Shown: positions 1 to 7,721 of the stretch, piece after piece
Position numbering within the stretch: position 1 is the first letter of the stretch
How the letters are laid out: the number at the start of each line of letters is the position of its first letter
Assembly: GCF_900177345.1 (NCBI RefSeq)
Contig: NZ_FWZT01000009.1
Span: 124,001 to 188,000 of the forward strand
Length of the DNA stretch: 64,000 bases
Origin: Pseudobacteriovorax antillogorgiicola
GTDB lineage: Bacteria > Bdellovibrionota_B > Oligoflexia > Oligoflexales > Oligoflexaceae
Reading direction: 5' to 3'
Program-made: the position numbers and the translations under genes
The notes under the pieces: generated by a model
The model's database searches: none
The model's input: only the letters and a program-made list of their open reading frames with translations
Told to the model about the DNA's origin: nothing

Positions 1-884
1 GTGAAACTTAGAAACCCCCACTTGCCGAGTGCAGGGCTAAGACCGAACCCAAGAGTCATATCCTCTTCCACTTCGAGGTCTTCGTTATTAGTATCGGAAG
101 CTCTGAATTTTGTCGTCCCCACATTGCGAAAGGCTAAGGATAGGGTTGGATTCCATTTTTTCGATATGGTCCATAGAGTTCCTAAATGGATAGGCATGCC
201 GGTATACTTGGCCTTGCCGTCTTTGAATGCACTCTTTCTAAGATCAGGGTCGTTCAGTGTGGCAAAAGGCAGCGTGGTTTGGATTTCTTCTCGTTCTAGA
301 TAAGCGAGGTAAAGGCCAAGGGCGAAGGTACGATCATTGGTTGCAAAACTAAATCCAAGGCTAGGCCCAAACTCGGTGCGAGAATGCACGTCGATTTCGT
401 CGCTGCTTTCGTCGATCGAAGCGGCAGCCATCTGGGTGTCATAGACGAACGACAGCATTGTTCGCCAAAATGTGATACTCGGAATAACTGAGAGCCTTCC
501 GTATTGGCGATTGCCATCGCGGGCTCTCAGAATTTGCTCGACGATTGCCGGATCGTTCAGGTCCCCAGCGTTACTGAGATCATCGTTGAGTTTGACCGTG
601 TCCTCGTTGACTGCTGCCGCGAAGTAAGGAAAGTAAAGACGATGAATGGCAGGCCTAGATCCTTGGCTACGGATGCCTCCGATTGCGGCAGGGTTGTAGT
701 AGGCTGCATCGATTCCGTTGGCAATGGGACTAATGGCTCCAGCCATCGCTGAGGCCCGAGCAGACGACCACGGCGCGTCGTCGAGCAGGGCTCTTTGCAC
801 AGCAGATTCGCTGGTTTGAGCATGACTTATGCTGGCGGTTAGCCAAACTAAGCCTATGAAATTTATTCGTAAAGTATATTTCAT
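1..884 (-). CDS. Outer-membrane beta-barrel protein, PorV/UPF0164-like, truncated by the window edge
   Basis: This reading frame stays open from an ATG at 884 to base 1, giving about 294 residues with no stop, so the C-terminus lies outside the window. It begins with a signal peptide (residues 1-22, hydrophobic core, cleavage likely after SHA). Next comes a segment rich in Ala, Gly and Ser containing SARASAMAGA and YYNPAAIGG, which is typical of the N-terminus of PorV/UPF0164 and FadL-like barrel proteins. The remainder alternates short beta strands ending in aromatic residues (for example LGFSFATNDRTFALGLYLAY), as in transmembrane strands. The function is unknown; the family includes secretion accessory barrels and transporters. 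It lies 92 bases downstream of an exported-protein gene on the same strand and may be the last gene of that operon. Confidence 0.7.
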   Translation of the reverse strand, partial: MKYTLRINFIGLVWLTASISHAQTSESAVQRALLDDAPWSSARASAMAGAISPIANGIDAAYYNPAAIGGIRSQGSRPAIHRLYFPYFAAAVNEDTVKLNDDLSNAGDLNDPAIVEQILRARDGNRQYGRLSVIPSITFWRTMLSFVYDTQMAAASIDESSDEIDVHSRTEFGPSLGFSFATNDRTFALGLYLAYLEREEIQTTLPFATLNDPDLRKSAFKDGKAKYTGMPIHLGTLWTISKKWNPTLSLAFRNVGTTKFRASDTNNEDLEVEEDMTLGFGLSPALGKWGFLSF

Positions 885-976
885 CAGCACCGTATTTGCG
901 TTTCGAGTCGTCTTGTCTTCGCGCCACCTATCGGAAGGTTGCAAGGAATTCTTAACAGTCGATTTTCTTGGAACTA

Positions 977-1939
977 TTACTTCTCTTGAGCGGGCTTCTT
1001 GGGGTATTCGGGAAGCTCGGATGAACAGGTCATGTGAGCGTATAATGCGTCATAGTTGTCGGTATTAAAGCACTCCACAACCCCGCTTTCTTCATCAAAC
1101 CTAGCTCCTTTTAAGCGGTAGCGGCAGGTCCCGTTGAGCCCCAATGGGCCACCTACCTCCATCACGCGGCCTGAATTCATTTCGTAAGCTTCCCAGGGTT
1201 GAACGAGAAAGGTGTATTGCTTCTTTTCCTCTTCTTTGTATTTTCCAGATAGCTTGAGGGCCAGGATTGCATGTTTTCGCTTAACATCTTCCTGGGTAAT
1301 AGTCGTTGAGGTACTGGCATCTTCAGCTTCAGCCTCGCCGTCCTTATTGGTGGTCATGACCCGAACAAATAGGTTCTTTTCTTCTTTTTTGCCCTCGACC
1401 AAGGTGTCTTGATCTGGCAACGGAATATACCATTTCCTGCCATCGAAAAATGTCAGAACTATCTTTCGCTGACCATGCTCGTGAGACGCTTCGCATGAAT
1501 AGATAGGGCTGCGAATGTTCTCGGCGTTGTCGAACTTACCAAGAGGTATGAAGTTGGCAATGCGGTATGGTGTATGCCACCAAAGGGTGGTGCCGCCGTC
1601 GTTTTCCGATTGAAAGATCGTCCACGCAACTTTTCCAGATTTAGTAAGATCACGAATTTGAAAAGAAATCCGCTTAGGTTCACAGATCGTTTGATCAAGT
1701 TTGTCCTTAGCTCGCATAACTATAAAGCAGTGACCCTTGGGTGGGCGCACCCAGATATAGCCCTTGGTCCGCATTGGATCGTCCCGGTAACGAACCCGAT
1801 CGACGTCATCAACACGGAGGAGAGGGCCACCAGGTGGTGGGTCAAAATACTTGGCTAGGATTTCAATCCGCTTCTCTTCGGGGGTATCCTCGGGAAAAAG
1901 TGGAGTTAAGATGAATGGAGCAGCTAGCAATAAGTTCAT
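977..1939 (-). CDS. Exported protein of unknown function
   Basis: The product is about 320 residues with a short hydrophobic N-terminus (NLLLAAPFILTPLF) that looks like a signal peptide. No family is recognised. The body is mixed alpha/beta with many Trp, Lys and Glu residues, and a C-terminal part has two cysteines (TCRY, VECF) and a late CSS. An ATG at 1939 is preferred because it overlaps the stop of the upstream TolB-like gene by one base (TGATG), the classic arrangement for translational coupling; a TTG one codon earlier is possible. The coupling suggests that it works with the propeller protein in the periplasm. That is inference; no catalytic motif is visible. Confidence 0.65.
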   Translation of the reverse strand: MNLLLAAPFILTPLFPEDTPEEKRIEILAKYFDPPPGGPLLRVDDVDRVRYRDDPMRTKGYIWVRPPKGHCFIVMRAKDKLDQTICEPKRISFQIRDLTKSGKVAWTIFQSENDGGTTLWWHTPYRIANFIPLGKFDNAENIRSPIYSCEASHEHGQRKIVLTFFDGRKWYIPLPDQDTLVEGKKEEKNLFVRVMTTNKDGEAEAEDASTSTTITQEDVKRKHAILALKLSGKYKEEEKKQYTFLVQPWEAYEMNSGRVMEVGGPLGLNGTCRYRLKGARFDEESGVVECFNTDNYDALYAHMTCSSELPEYPKKPAQEK

Positions 1940-2913
1940 CAAAGCTTGAAACTTACCTCGTATATATCAGTTCCCGCAAAGTGCGTGTAGAGCACCGTCG
2001 ACGACTTATCGAGCCAAACGGGATAGCGTTCATCGGTGCTTAGGGTTCTTGTTAAGAACCGTCCCACTCCATGTCGGTCGATCATTCGAATATCATGATC
2101 GATGATCTTATCTGCCAGAATTTGTGCGTGGGCATAAAGAATGTGTTCGCCATCCGGATGCCACTTCGGATCGAGTCCCCGGGCAATCATCCGCGGTGAT
2201 TGCCCTTTGTCGCTTAGAAATATTTGCTCATGGATATCGGCCCAAAGGATGCTGTTTCCATCTGGGGATATATCGAATGAGTCTAGCTTATGCGGTGAAT
2301 CATTGACCTTTCTCATGGTAATTCCATTATGGGTCACCCAGAGCACACTGCTGTTGGTCACCAACCAATACCCATCTTTCGACTTCATCGCCATTTGCCA
2401 TTCAGCCAAGCGTTCGCCTGGATACTGAATTTGATGTCGCATTATACCTTCGCTGTGATAAAGGTAAAATCTGAAGTCGCGGGGATCAAAGCTCAGGGCA
2501 CCGCTAGGGCCTGGTATTTTCTCAATTGTGATACTCTTTCGAAGTGGGACATCGAAGGCTTTCACCTCTGACATGACTTTATCTTCGATTTCATACATCT
2601 CCCGATAGAATAATCGGAAGCCGTTTGGCGCCCAGAAGTATGAGTAAGATACCTTTTGCAAAGTCACTCGCATCACATCCCTGGTTTTTAAATCCACAAC
2701 TGTAATGCCGAAGCCATCGCGACTTGTAAAAGCCAGAAGGTTATTCTGCCTGTTGATCTTGGGCTTGTGAACTGATCCTGAGAACCGCAGAAATGGAGTT
2801 TTTTTAATATGCTTGGTCGCCGCCAAGCTATCGGCGACTTTCGGCCAAAGGCCTACGACGGCTAGGAATGTTAGAGCTTTAAAGATCCATCCCAAGTTTT
2901 TCAATATGCTCAT
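1939..2913 (-). CDS. TolB-like beta-propeller protein, exported
   Basis: The 324-residue product has an N-terminal hydrophobic segment (about residues 8-28, KALTFLAVVGLWPKVADSLA) that acts as a signal or anchor. The rest repeats the PD40/TolB blade pattern: FTSRDGFGITVVDL, LSFDPRDFRFYLY, FDISPDGNSILWAD, WHPDGEHILYAH. Such propellers bind proteins or peptides in the periplasm. The start at 2913 is chosen because GAGG sits seven bases upstream and the signal peptide then begins at once; a longer frame exists up to 2937. It is the first gene of a likely operon with the exported protein that follows. It is not TolB itself: the N-terminal TolB domain is missing and no tol genes are nearby. Confidence 0.7.
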   Translation of the reverse strand: MSILKNLGWIFKALTFLAVVGLWPKVADSLAATKHIKKTPFLRFSGSVHKPKINRQNNLLAFTSRDGFGITVVDLKTRDVMRVTLQKVSYSYFWAPNGFRLFYREMYEIEDKVMSEVKAFDVPLRKSITIEKIPGPSGALSFDPRDFRFYLYHSEGIMRHQIQYPGERLAEWQMAMKSKDGYWLVTNSSVLWVTHNGITMRKVNDSPHKLDSFDISPDGNSILWADIHEQIFLSDKGQSPRMIARGLDPKWHPDGEHILYAHAQILADKIIDHDIRMIDRHGVGRFLTRTLSTDERYPVWLDKSSTVLYTHFAGTDIYEVSFKL

Positions 2914-3099
2914 GGTAACCTCAAGAGATTGATTCACAGCCTCATCCTATTATACTCTTGGGGAGAGAGAGGCGGCTAGGGAACGGGGTCGCCAAACCCT
3001 CTGAGACGACTGGATATTTTCTATTTCAGTAATAATGTCTAAAGTTTCTAGCTGCTTAGCCGATAAGGTCGGTGAATTTGGTGTAGAGGAGACCACCTG

Positions 3100-3456
3100 A
3101 TGTACAAAATTATTTTAGCAATCATTTCCATGGCTTTTTCAAATCCCCTGATGGCTGCGAAATCAGAGGTGATGGACCCGCCGCAACATGAAAAATCTTG
3201 GCAAGATAAGCCGCTCTTAGCCCAGAAGGCTAAAAGCCGGAAAAAGATTCTTCAAGGGGTTGCCCGAGGAAAAGCTAGCTCCACGTCTATAGACTTCGAT
3301 GCTGCTGCGATTGATGGGGAACGCCGCGCGCCTGTAGGTGTTGCCGTCGGTGGTAGCAAGTCGAACCAGGAATACGATCTTATCAACCTAAGATTGCGTT
3401 GGCACCCAGAGATGATCAAGTCGACTTCAAATCTGGAAACAGGCAAGGGTCGCTAA
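3100..3456 (+). CDS. Small exported basic protein, unknown function
   Basis: This 118-residue protein has a clear signal peptide (MYKIILAIISMAFSNPLMA, cleavage after LMA) and an RBS (gaggag) upstream of the ATG. The mature part is Lys/Arg-rich (KAKSRKKILQGVARGK) and low in hydrophobic residues, so it is probably soluble or partly disordered in the periplasm. No domain is recognised. It stands alone between two genes on the opposite strand. Confidence 0.55.
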   Translation: MYKIILAIISMAFSNPLMAAKSEVMDPPQHEKSWQDKPLLAQKAKSRKKILQGVARGKASSTSIDFDAAAIDGERRAPVGVAVGGSKSNQEYDLINLRLRWHPEMIKSTSNLETGKGR

Positions 3457-3474
3457 CTCTTTGGCTAGCGATCC
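3448..3474. terminator. Hairpin between convergent genes
   Basis: The stem TCGCTA/TAGCGA (3450-3455 and 3466-3471) is extended by GG/CC with one bulge and lies across the stop of the small exported gene and ahead of the convergent gene's stop. There is no T-tract, so it is only a possible terminator. Confidence 0.35.
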
Positions 3475-3482
3475 TACCCGTG

Positions 3483-4028
3483 CTAATTAGCGGTATGGTA
3501 ATCCAAGAATTCGTCTAATTCTGCGAGTTGCTCCCGCTTCACACCAACGGCTCGCCACACAAGCCAGGTCTTCCGGTCACTGACATAGATGCTTGGGAGT
3601 TCCGGTTGGTGGAATGTTTTCATCAGCTCCACATTCGCTAGGAGCCCGTTACTGCCGATTTTATAGGTGCGACGAAAGCCTTCGGCATCGGCTTTAGTGT
3701 CATGAGCAAATACGTAGACGAACCTTGTGTGTCGCATTTCGAACTTCTTTTCCATAGCCTTGATATCTTGAATGAGAACCTGGCAAGGCAAGCACCACGA
3801 TGCGATAAAAACTGCGACAACGGCCTTGCCACGGGTTGGCTTAACTGAGATGAAAGCGTCTCTTCCCACCGCTTGGCCGGCAATTGTGGGAAATTTTTTC
3901 CATGAGTGAACATATTCTGTCGTGATATTATTAGTTGTTGCTAGGCGTCTCATCTTATCGCTTCTCGTCTCTCCTGCTCCGATTAAAAAGGGGATTACAG
4001 CGATCCATGGGAAAAATTTTTTTATCAT
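3483..4028 (-). CDS. Periplasmic thioredoxin-fold (TlpA-like) protein
   Basis: The 181-residue product has a signal peptide (IKKFFPWIAVIPFLIGAGE) and a thioredoxin fold. The active-site motif is FIASWCLPCQ (CxxC, about residues 78-81) after a beta strand, and a later PSIYVSD supplies the cis-proline region. Proteins of this type reduce or isomerise disulfides in the periplasm, for example during cytochrome c maturation. The RBS GGAGG lies five bases before the ATG. No cytochrome maturation genes are visible nearby, so the partner is unknown. It is transcribed divergently from the RelA/SpoT-like gene. Confidence 0.8.
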   Translation of the reverse strand: MIKKFFPWIAVIPFLIGAGETRSDKMRRLATTNNITTEYVHSWKKFPTIAGQAVGRDAFISVKPTRGKAVVAVFIASWCLPCQVLIQDIKAMEKKFEMRHTRFVYVFAHDTKADAEGFRRTYKIGSNGLLANVELMKTFHQPELPSIYVSDRKTWLVWRAVGVKREQLAELDEFLDYHTAN

Positions 4029-4083
4029 TCAAACCTCCATTCCTAACGAATCTATTTTAACATAGGCGGTTCTTTTCACGGTT

Positions 4084-5337
4084 ATGGACGATACTGAAGC
4101 TCAAGAAATTAGAAAGCTCTGGGATTTTAATTGGGGTGTGATGGATGTTCTCATTGGAGGCAAGTCGTCTATTGATCTTGAGGATCTCAAGTTTCGCAAC
4201 TGGAACGATGCAACTGAATTTTTGAAATACTACGGCTATGATCCAGACAGCCCCGTGGATGCTCGCAAAATGCACGCCGTTATAATTGAATCTTGGAATT
4301 TCATCGAACGATATCTGATTCCGAAAGAGTGGGAGAAAGGGGTTCAGCCGCCAGAGGACCTTCTCCATTCAGCCGACGTTCGGGATTTCATCATTGCAGC
4401 TTCCGATCGGCGGTCAGAAGCTGCATTGAAGCAAGCTTGGGCTTGCGCCGTTTTACGTATTATGCATACCATTGCGCATATTGATGGCGTTCAGAGATTT
4501 GCGGACTTTTCGATTGCAGCCGAGCAAATCATGCAACGCTTCCGTCAGTTCATATTTCGCGATGAGGATGGCAATTTGATGTTCGGTGAGCCAGGAGCAT
4601 GCATTCCCTTATATAAAATCGAATGGAAATTGCAGAAGTCTAGGGAGTCTGTCATCTTAAAGCTCCTTCATAAGAAAGCAAATGTAGCGGAAACAATTTA
4701 TGATCTCATCGGAGTGCGCATCATTCCTCGCGAGTTGAGTGATGTCCTGGTTGCTGTCAAATTTCTCCGAGACTATCATATGGTGACCTTTGCCAATTGC
4801 AACCCATCACGATCTAAGAATTCGCTTATTGATATCGAGACCTTCAAGCACAATGTTGAAACGCTCAGAATCATGTTGGATGATAACCGTATCTCGCAGC
4901 AAGAGTTTCTAAGCCTCTTAAAGGGTGTAACGAGGCCCTCGGATCGTATGACCGGCCAGGTAAACCCCCATTCTGGCAATAACTATCGCTCGATTCAATT
5001 AACGTGCAGACAACTCATTCGCTTCCCCCGGATGACGTCCTTATGGCAAGAAAAGCTCAAGGATTACTTAAAAAGCCATGAGATCAAACGAGAGTCTCTA
5101 GCAGTTCTCAATGATATTGCAAAACTCCTCGACTATGACAAAGTTCGTTCTCGAAAGTATCTTGGTTTTTTCCCATTCGAAATACAGATCTTCGATCAGG
5201 ATACCTACAAGATGAACATGCTAGGAGAAGCTAATCATAATCGCTATAAACAGTCTCAGATTCGTTATGCGCGGCGCAGGGTTCTCGGTAAGGTTTTGAC
5301 TTTTAAGCGAGATAGTTTAAAAAAGACCAGACGCTAA
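4084..5337 (+). CDS. RelA/SpoT-like nucleotidyltransferase-fold protein (TIGR04552-like)
   Basis: A 417-residue soluble protein. Residues 178-200 (KIEWKLQKSRESVILKLLHK) match the basic RxKxxxSIxxK helix of (p)ppGpp synthetases. DLIGVRII (207-214) matches the DxxGxR strand carrying the metal-binding Asp. YRSIQL (301-306) matches the GYRSxH loop whose Tyr stacks on the acceptor base. FEIQI (365-369, Glu366) matches the VEVQIRT strand with the second catalytic acid, and GEANHNRYK follows as AExxHxxYK. The usual RSD core is about 200 residues; here an insertion of about 60 residues lies between DLIGVR and YRSIQ, and a 170-residue N-terminal domain precedes it. No HD hydrolase, TGS or ACT domain is present. 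Products could be alarmones, or tRNA modification as in toxSAS. I recall the TIGR04552 label from Bdellovibrio and myxobacteria but did not check it. A spermidine-synthase-fold gene follows after 20 bases. Confidence 0.65.
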   Translation: MDDTEAQEIRKLWDFNWGVMDVLIGGKSSIDLEDLKFRNWNDATEFLKYYGYDPDSPVDARKMHAVIIESWNFIERYLIPKEWEKGVQPPEDLLHSADVRDFIIAASDRRSEAALKQAWACAVLRIMHTIAHIDGVQRFADFSIAAEQIMQRFRQFIFRDEDGNLMFGEPGACIPLYKIEWKLQKSRESVILKLLHKKANVAETIYDLIGVRIIPRELSDVLVAVKFLRDYHMVTFANCNPSRSKNSLIDIETFKHNVETLRIMLDDNRISQQEFLSLLKGVTRPSDRMTGQVNPHSGNNYRSIQLTCRQLIRFPRMTSLWQEKLKDYLKSHEIKRESLAVLNDIAKLLDYDKVRSRKYLGFFPFEIQIFDQDTYKMNMLGEANHNRYKQSQIRYARRRVLGKVLTFKRDSLKKTRR

Positions 5338-5357
5338 CGGGATGAAAGGAGAATCAG

Positions 5358-6101
5358 ATGGCCGTGATTTGGCAAAAGCAGACCTCTCACAAGCTCTATG
5401 AAGTGAGAACAGCGGGAGCCTCCAAGCGATTGTATACCAACGGGGTGCTGCATACCCAGTACAACCCCAAATCTTTAATGACGGGTAGCGTCTGGGATCT
5501 GCTCACCTTAGGAGGCTTTTTTGTACCTGAGGGGCGGCTTAGGCGCATTCTTGTACTGGGGGTTGGGGGCGGTGCAGCCCTTCACCAACTGAATCAACTT
5601 TTTTCTCCAGACGAAATTGTCGGAGTTGAGCTAAACCGCATTCATCTCACTATCGGCAGGCGATTCTTTGGTCTCAATCAAGCACCCTATCTTTTGGTGC
5701 AGGATGATGCTCAAGCATGGATCGAGAATTACAAGGGACAGCCTTTTGATCTCATTATCGATGATATGTTCGGAGAAAACTATGGCGAGCCGTTTCGAGT
5801 AGCAAAGGCTGATCAGCGATGGTTTGGCATTCTCATGGATCGTCTCTCACCAGAGGGTGCTCTAGTCCTAAACTTCGCTGAAACGGAAGACTTTAACAGC
5901 TGCGTAGCGACTCAAGGTCGTGTCCCAGGCTTAAACTCAGGCTTTCGTTTGAGCACGGGTAACTGTGAAAACATTGTAGGTATTTACAGCCGAACGTCGA
6001 GTTCAACTTCTGAGCTGAGAAAAAGACTTCGAGAGTTTCCTATGCTTGATACCCGTCGAGCAAGTTGCAAGCTGAAGTATAATATTCGTACCCTATATTA
6101 A
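5358..6101 (+). CDS. Spermidine-synthase-fold SAM-dependent protein
   Basis: The 247-residue protein has a Rossmann methyltransferase core. ILVLGVGGGAALHQL (about 63-77) is motif I, GVELNR (about 94-99) is the acidic end of strand 2, and FDLIIDDMFGE (about 130-140) is the motif IV region, ordered as in SpeE. The SpeE gatekeeping segment and the full N-terminal beta domain are reduced, so it is more likely a methyltransferase or aminopropyl-type transferase of unknown substrate than a true spermidine synthase. The RBS AAAGGAG lies just upstream. It starts 20 bases after the RelA/SpoT-like gene, so the two are probably co-transcribed. Its stop is four bases from the end of a convergent gene. 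Confidence 0.75.
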   Translation: MAVIWQKQTSHKLYEVRTAGASKRLYTNGVLHTQYNPKSLMTGSVWDLLTLGGFFVPEGRLRRILVLGVGGGAALHQLNQLFSPDEIVGVELNRIHLTIGRRFFGLNQAPYLLVQDDAQAWIENYKGQPFDLIIDDMFGENYGEPFRVAKADQRWFGILMDRLSPEGALVLNFAETEDFNSCVATQGRVPGLNSGFRLSTGNCENIVGIYSRTSSSTSELRKRLREFPMLDTRRASCKLKYNIRTLY

Positions 6102-6104
6102 GAC

Positions 6105-6617
6105 TTACCATGCGATCTTGAATGAGTAACGATTAGGGTCCATATCGCCCACCATGCAGCCATTTTCAATTAGGACGTCCCGCAGATTCATCATCACGTC
6201 TCGCATGATCGAATCACCCTCTTCGAAGATGTAGTCGCGAGCATAGTCATAGTAATTGTCATACATATCATTCCTGAAGGGGCCTTGGGCCTCTACCTCT
6301 GCAATGATTTGCTGCACCCGCTGAAACGAAGGGTGTTCGATATCTTTTTTGTAGTGATTCATCAATTCGAACCAGGTGAGGTGCAAGAAGGCGGCTTGGA
6401 TAGGGAACTGTGCGTGATAGTCGTAAATTTTATTGCCTGGAATGAGCAGGAGCCGATTATCGACCGCTAACTTACGATCTTTTGCCCGTTTTTCGAGCTG
6501 TTCTCCGATGTTATGGACCATGTTCATAAGGGCGTATTCTTCAACCTCTTCAAAAAGGGGCTCTCTGAGTTGTCGTAATTCTAAGAGGTTGTTATTTGGT
6601 TTCCGAGCGCTTGTCAT
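6105..6617 (-). CDS. Acidic helical protein of unknown function
   Basis: This is a predicted cytoplasmic protein of about 170 residues with no signal peptide. The sequence is mostly helical, Glu/Asp/Met-rich, with an aromatic patch near the end (NDMYDNYYDYARDYIF). No family is recognised. The ATG at 6617 has GGGAG seven bases upstream and is preferred over an in-frame ATG 18 bases earlier. It is convergent with the spermidine-synthase-like gene and divergent from the ATP-grasp gene. Confidence 0.55.
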   Translation of the reverse strand: MTSARKPNNNLLELRQLREPLFEEVEEYALMNMVHNIGEQLEKRAKDRKLAVDNRLLLIPGNKIYDYHAQFPIQAAFLHLTWFELMNHYKKDIEHPSFQRVQQIIAEVEAQGPFRNDMYDNYYDYARDYIFEEGDSIMRDVMMNLRDVLIENGCMVGDMDPNRYSFKIAW

Positions 6618-6770
6618 TGAGGGTCTCCCATTCACTCTATGCTATCGTCTCATGTTTCACCAACTTGAGAAACGGCAGGACTTTCCTAGGGGAGGCTTGT
6701 CGCAGCCACTGATTGTATCCTTTCTAACTTGTGTGCTAGAGAAGATGATTCAAGTGATGGAGGTCTTATT

Positions 6771-7721
6771 ATGAAACGTAGCAAACTTTATGTATTGTAT
6801 GAAAATCCAGAATGGCTTGAGCCTTTAGAAAAGGCCTTGGGAGAACAGGGGCTTCAGTTTGAACCTTGGTTTGTTGATGAGTCGATGATTGATCTAGATC
6901 AGGAGCCACCGGAAGGAGTTTTCTGGAATCGCTTATCGGCATCATCAGCCAGCCGTGATCACCAGTATAGTCTAGAAAGCGGTCATCGTATCTTATCATG
7001 GCTGGAGCATTGGGGGCGTCGTGTTGTGAACGGTAGCGAGGTGGTTGCGCTTGAACGCAGCAAGTTTCTTCAACATCTTCAGTTCCACAGACATCAGATT
7101 CAAGCACCGCGATCCCACTTTATTGTTGGTGGTCGCGAGCAACTGGAGCAAGGACGGAGGAAAATGTCTTACCCCTTTATCTACAAGTATGATTGTGGTG
7201 GTAAGGGGCTCGGAGTGCAAAAGATTTCAAGCGACGAAGAATGGCAGCAGTTCTTGGATTTAGACTCTTGGCGCGCCGCTCCAGGAAACCGGCATATCAT
7301 CCAGGATTATATCGTCCCGAAGGAGCCCTTCATCACCCGCTGTGAATTTATTGGCGGTCGCTTTCACTATGCAATAAAAGCTGATACAAGCCAGGGTTTC
7401 GAGCTATGCCCCGCCGATGGCTGTCACACAGATTCCTGCCAGCTTTCCGAAGATGATCCAAGTCGTCCGAAGTTTACTTTAAGGCGAGATGTGCCTCAGG
7501 ATCTGATTGCTCAATACGAACGACTATTGGCAAGCGCAAATATTGAGGTTGCTGGGATTGAGTTTATCGAAAGCCATGATGGAAAGCTCTACAGCTATGA
7601 TATCAATTGTAATACTAACTATGCTCCAGCTATAGAAACCAGCGGAGAGGTAACTCCCGGCTTCCATCGGATCGCAGCATTCCTTTCTGAATTGCTCATA
7701 GAAGGGGAGGAGGGGAAATGA
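6771..7721 (+). CDS. ATP-grasp ligase, RimK/glutathione-synthetase-like
   Basis: The 316-residue soluble protein has an ATP-grasp layout: an N-terminal alpha/beta preATP domain, the lysine and glycine-rich loop FIYKYDCGGKGLGVQKI (about 143-159), the strand IIQDYIVPKEPFITRCEFIG, and a C-terminal metal-binding segment IEFIES...YSYDINCNTNY (Glu, then Asp-x-Asn). Enzymes of this fold join a carboxylate to an amine or thiol through an acyl-phosphate. The Cys-rich insert FELCPADGCHTDSC is unusual and may bind metal. The start at 6771 has a GGAGG RBS eight bases upstream. The gene overlaps the next one by four bases (ATGA), so ligase and flavin monooxygenase are made together, probably for a peptide-like small molecule. 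The substrate is unknown. Confidence 0.75.
   Translation: MKRSKLYVLYENPEWLEPLEKALGEQGLQFEPWFVDESMIDLDQEPPEGVFWNRLSASSASRDHQYSLESGHRILSWLEHWGRRVVNGSEVVALERSKFLQHLQFHRHQIQAPRSHFIVGGREQLEQGRRKMSYPFIYKYDCGGKGLGVQKISSDEEWQQFLDLDSWRAAPGNRHIIQDYIVPKEPFITRCEFIGGRFHYAIKADTSQGFELCPADGCHTDSCQLSEDDPSRPKFTLRRDVPQDLIAQYERLLASANIEVAGIEFIESHDGKLYSYDINCNTNYAPAIETSGEVTPGFHRIAAFLSELLIEGEEGK

Noticed and set aside
1939-2913. TolB of the Tol-Pal system
   Set aside because: No tolA, tolQ, tolR or pal genes nearby and no TolB N-terminal domain.
5358-6101. True spermidine synthase SpeE
   Set aside because: The N-terminal domain and gatekeeper region are reduced; only the fold is supported.
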